Assembly (NCBI GenBank): GCA_022836915.1
Contig: CP094668.1
Span: 6,758,001-6,822,000, forward strand
Direction of reading: 5' to 3'
DNA length: 64,000 bases
From: Paenibacillus sp. OVF10
GTDB taxonomy: Bacteria; Bacillota; Bacilli; Paenibacillales; Paenibacillaceae
Position numbers and translations under genes: made by a program. Below, piece by piece: positions 61,238 to 64,000 of the stretch; the first letter of the stretch is position 1, and every line of letters begins with the position of its first letter. The notes below the pieces were generated by a model. That model saw only the letters and a program-made list of their open reading frames with translations. It was not told where the DNA came from and made no database searches.

Positions 61238-62940
61238 TTATTTCACATCTTTTCCAGTCCAGAGAGCTACACGTTCTTTGATCCAAACCGTGTATTGTTT
61301 CTCCATCTCCACTGCACCCGCTTTATCGAGTTCAGCCAGAAGACCATCATATACGCTGTCGAAGTTCTCTGGTTTGGCAAGGATAGCCTCTGGAATACGT
61401 TTACGGACGATATCCTGTGTTTTCTGGAACGTTACGTTGTAATCCGTGTCAGAAGGTACAGGCATGTTGTATGCTGCGCCCCAATCTTTCAGCTTCAGAT
61501 CTTCTTCGGAAGGATAGAAATCTTTCCATGTTGTGATACCATACGCTTTCAACGTTTCCTTCTCAGCAGCAGTGTAACCAGCTTGAATCTGTTCAGGGAA
61601 GTTCGTTGTATAGTAGTTATCCGTGGCATCTTTCACACCATCACCGTATCTGGCGCTAAATATGTTATACATGCCTACGCCTGATTCTTTGGTAAAAGCA
61701 GAGTTATCATTGGTTTTGCGATCTTGTACGTCAGCCGGAATGATGCGTTTCCCATTCTCGACTTGGTAATGTTGGCCTTCAACGCCCCAGTTTCTCAGGA
61801 CCTGACCTTCATCGGAAGCAAGCCAATCCATGAATTTGATAATACGTACCGGATCTTTGGCCGAAGTCGTGATTCCGATACCATAACCGTCGAATCCCGT
61901 CGGTTGGAACGTATGATCCACAATATCCTTGTTCAAGGACACGGAGAAGTGGGCATATGTTTTATCTCCACCATTAGACGATTTCAAAGCATTCTCCGCC
62001 TCACCATAGTTCCACTCCTGGTCGATTAGACCGAGTACACGGCCACTGGCAATTTTGGATTTGTATTGGTCATCCTTTTGAACAAATGTATCTTTATCAA
62101 GCAGACCCTCATTGTACATTTTGTTCAACCAACGGAAATATTCTTTTTCTTCAGGACGTTTGTAGTGTAGAACGGCTTCATACGTCTCAGGGTTGATATA
62201 ATACTCACCGTCATCCGGTCCACCCGTAGCTTGGAATGCAGGGTTCGTTACCGTAATCATAATTTTCCAGTCATCTGCATTCAATGTTAACGGAATAGTC
62301 GGTTGACCATCAATCGTTGGATGTTTTTCATAATACGTTCTCAGTACGTTCTCGTAGTCCTCAAGCGTTTTTACTTCAGGGTAGCCAAGCTCTTTCAATA
62401 CTCTTTGTTGAATTTCGAATCCGCCCGTAGCATCAAACGCAACGTTATCTACACCCATATTAGTCGGGATCGTGTAAATGGCTTGATCTTCCAAACTGTA
62501 TTTCAGACGGTTCATCTGATCACCATAGATTTTTTCAAATTGGGAGCATGCTCCTCAATTAGATCGGTCAGGTCCAGCATCGCGCCTGCATCCACAAGCT
62601 TAGACAAGTTGCCTTTAGGATAGATAATATCAGGGTAATCACCACTGGCAGCCATCAAAGGAATCTTTTGGTCACCACCATTATTCACATCATACTCAGC
62701 TTCAATTGTAACTCCCGTTGCCTTAGTAATCTCTTGACCGACAGCATCCTTCATGTTATTCCAGTTCGGACTCGCGTCTGCACCAAAGAATGTAAAGGTC
62801 ACTGGACTGGTTGTATCTCCGGAATCAACCGGTTTCTCTGAAGCGTTAGTTCCTCCTCCACTGCCGCTGCATCCTGCTGTAATTGCAAGTGCACTGGCTA
62901 ACAGAAGCATTGCGAATGTTTTTGGTGTTTTGCCCTTCAT
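61238..62940 (-). CDS. Extracellular solute-binding lipoprotein, LipO-like, paralogue 2 (frameshifted)
   Basis: Second family 1 sugar-binding lipoprotein, nearly the same as paralogue 1 through most of its length. The lipobox is LAITAGCSGSGGG. It shares FTFFGADASPNWNNMKDA, YPDIIYPKGNLSKLVDAGAM and the C-terminus VEMEKQYTVWIKERVALWTG. It is broken at the same place as paralogue 1, an A6 run at 62530-62535. A7 yields NLKKIYGDQMNRLKYS. AAGGGGGA precedes the ATG at 62940. It has its own promoter, cre sites and terminator. Binding-site differences from paralogue 1 cannot be judged by eye. Confidence 0.88.
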
Positions 62941-63052
62941 GTGTAATCCCCCTTATGGATATTAATGAAGCTGTATATTTGTATAACAGGCTGACCTGCA
63001 CATACCATGACCAGATGAAACGAATGTAATTTTCTTGTTTTTATAACATTAG

Positions 63053-63062
63053 AAGCGTTTTC
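63053..63062. promoter_or_regulatory. cre-like site downstream of promoter of solute-binding protein 2
   Basis: AAGCGTTTTC (GAAAACGCTT on the minus strand), the core of a CcpA cre, about 115 bases before the start codon. Confidence 0.55.
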
Positions 63063-63161
63063 TTAAAAATAAAAAAATGTTCTTTTCTTACCCTTTTCCT
63101 CTTCATTCCTGTAAGTGTTAACTTTGAGATTCAGGTATATTCCACGTGGTGTACAAGCGAA

Positions 63162-63254
63162 TGTAAGTGCTTTCATACTTGAATAATAATCGCTCCTATA
63201 TCCCTTGTCAATAGTGAATTTGTAAAATTGAAAACGTTTTTTAGAAAACGTTTT
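63162..63254 (-). promoter_or_regulatory. Promoter of solute-binding protein 2 with palindrome and two upstream cre-like sites
   Basis: Minus strand: TTGACA (63206-63211), 17-base spacer, TATTAT (63183-63188), TGAAAGCACTTACA (63162-63175) at the start point. Upstream are two AAAACGTTTT palindromes at 63231-63240 and 63245-63254. Confidence 0.75.
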
Positions 63255-63258
63255 AGAT

Positions 63259-63294
63259 AAAAAAAGAACCCAGATATTCTGGGTTCTTTTTTGT
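63259..63294 (-). terminator. Terminator after third solute-binding protein
   Basis: AAAAAAGAACCCAGAATATCTGGGTTCTTTTTTT on the minus strand. Confidence 0.85.
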
Positions 63295-63317
63295 TTTAGA
63301 TTTGAATTGCTAAACGT

Positions 63318-64000
63318 TTATTTAGCCTCTTCACCGCTCCACAATTGAACACGGTTTTGAACGAGTTCTGTATATTGTTTCTCCATATCCTCTGCTCCTG
63401 CTTGGTTCACTTCTGCAATCATGCCATCATAGATTGCATCAAACTGTTCAGGAGTACTCAGAATGGCTTCCGGGATACGTTTCCGTATGATATCCTGTGT
63501 TTTCTTGAAGATGACGTTGTAGTTAGAGTCACCTGGTGTTGGCAGATTGTATGCTGCTCCCCATGGTTTGATTGGGAACTCGTCTTCACTCGGGAACAGA
63601 TCTTTCCACGTCGTAGCACCGTAAGCTTTGAGTGTTTCTTTCTCTGCATCGGAATATGCTGCCACGATCTGTTCAGGGAAATTCGTAGTGTAGTAGTTAT
63701 CCGTTGAATCCTTCACACCGTCTCCATAGTGACCGGACAGATTGGTGTACAGTCCAATACCCGTTTCTTTCTGGAATACGGCTGCATTATTGGTTTTCTG
63801 ATCCAGAATGTCGGCAGGAATGACACGTTTGCCATCCTTCACTTCGTACTGTTTGCCCTCAATTCCCCAGTTCATCAGCACTTGCCCTTCTTCAGAAGCC
63901 AGGTAATCGAAGAATTTGATCGTACGAACCGGGTCGGGATTCGATGTTGTAATCCCTACACCCCAACCGGATACAAAACCAGGGTCTTGGTAGGCATGAT
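63318..64000 (-). CDS. Extracellular solute-binding lipoprotein, LipO-like, paralogue 3 (5' end outside window)
   Basis: C-terminal 227 residues of a third member of the tandem family. The frame is open to the window edge, so the N-terminus and lipobox are not seen. Shared segments include VRTIKFFDYLASEEGQVLMN, NYYTTNFPEQIV, LKAYGATTWKDLFP and IIRKRIPEAILSTPEQFDAI. It is more diverged than paralogues 1 and 2 are from each other, so this copy split off earlier. No frameshift is seen in the visible part. Possible permease partners would lie beyond the window. Confidence 0.85.
   Translation of the reverse strand, partial: HAYQDPGFVSGWGVGITTSNPDPVRTIKFFDYLASEEGQVLMNWGIEGKQYEVKDGKRVIPADILDQKTNNAAVFQKETGIGLYTNLSGHYGDGVKDSTDNYYTTNFPEQIVAAYSDAEKETLKAYGATTWKDLFPSEDEFPIKPWGAAYNLPTPGDSNYNVIFKKTQDIIRKRIPEAILSTPEQFDAIYDGMIAEVNQAGAEDMEKQYTELVQNRVQLWSGEEAK

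Overview
The window reads as chromosome of a Gram-positive Bacillales bacterium, most likely a Paenibacillus. Pointers are AGGAGG-type ribosome binding sites, CcpA-like cre sites, an S-layer-homology surface protein, several large LipO-type sugar-binding lipoproteins, a lysine riboswitch and many plant-polysaccharide genes. No rRNA, tRNA, CRISPR array, prophage or insertion sequence was seen.

Layout. 1-7 kb: small stress and envelope genes (YflT-like, DUF948, DUF1328), a cation diffusion facilitator, an ABC-F ATPase and a metallo-hydrolase. 7.4-10.2 kb: cytochrome bd oxidase cydAB with a probable small subunit CydS. 10.4-16.1 kb: a divergent histidine kinase/response regulator pair and a CvfC-like Nfu/HEAT protein. 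16.2-18.1 kb: lysine riboswitch and amino-acid permease. 18.3-27.5 kb: cell-surface island with a class D sortase, a roughly 1,500-residue LPXTG protein, a secreted transglutaminase-like protein and an SLH/YcdB-like protein. 27.7-32.6 kb: hydrolase, KDPG aldolase and three glycosyltransferase domains. 32.8-37.7 kb: xylose genes xylB, xylA and xylR. 38-43.5 kb: glutaredoxin, thioredoxin reductase, ZIP transporter, hydrolase and a P1B4-type metal ATPase. 43.9-48.8 kb: MetY and a kduI-regulator-kduD-epimerase operon for pectin-derived sugars. 49-55 kb: an MDR oxidoreductase and the qoxABCD quinol oxidase. 55-64 kb: GH1 and GH95 glycosidases and three tandem solute-binding lipoproteins, the last cut by the window edge.

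How the genes work together. Xylose, uronate and fucosylated or glucosylated oligosaccharide genes make this a carbohydrate-use region. The GH95-GH1 operon and two of the binding proteins share one promoter design: a sigma-A promoter with 17-base spacing, a TGTAAGCACTTACA-like palindrome at the start point, and AAAACGTTTT-type cre sites nearby. Two terminal oxidases (bd and aa3/bo3-type quinol oxidases) are present.

Sequence quality. About thirty otherwise well-conserved genes are broken by a one-base shift, nearly always a missing base in a short homopolymer. Restoring that base gives a full-length family member each time. I treat these as probable sequencing or assembly errors and give whole-gene coordinates that span the shifts.
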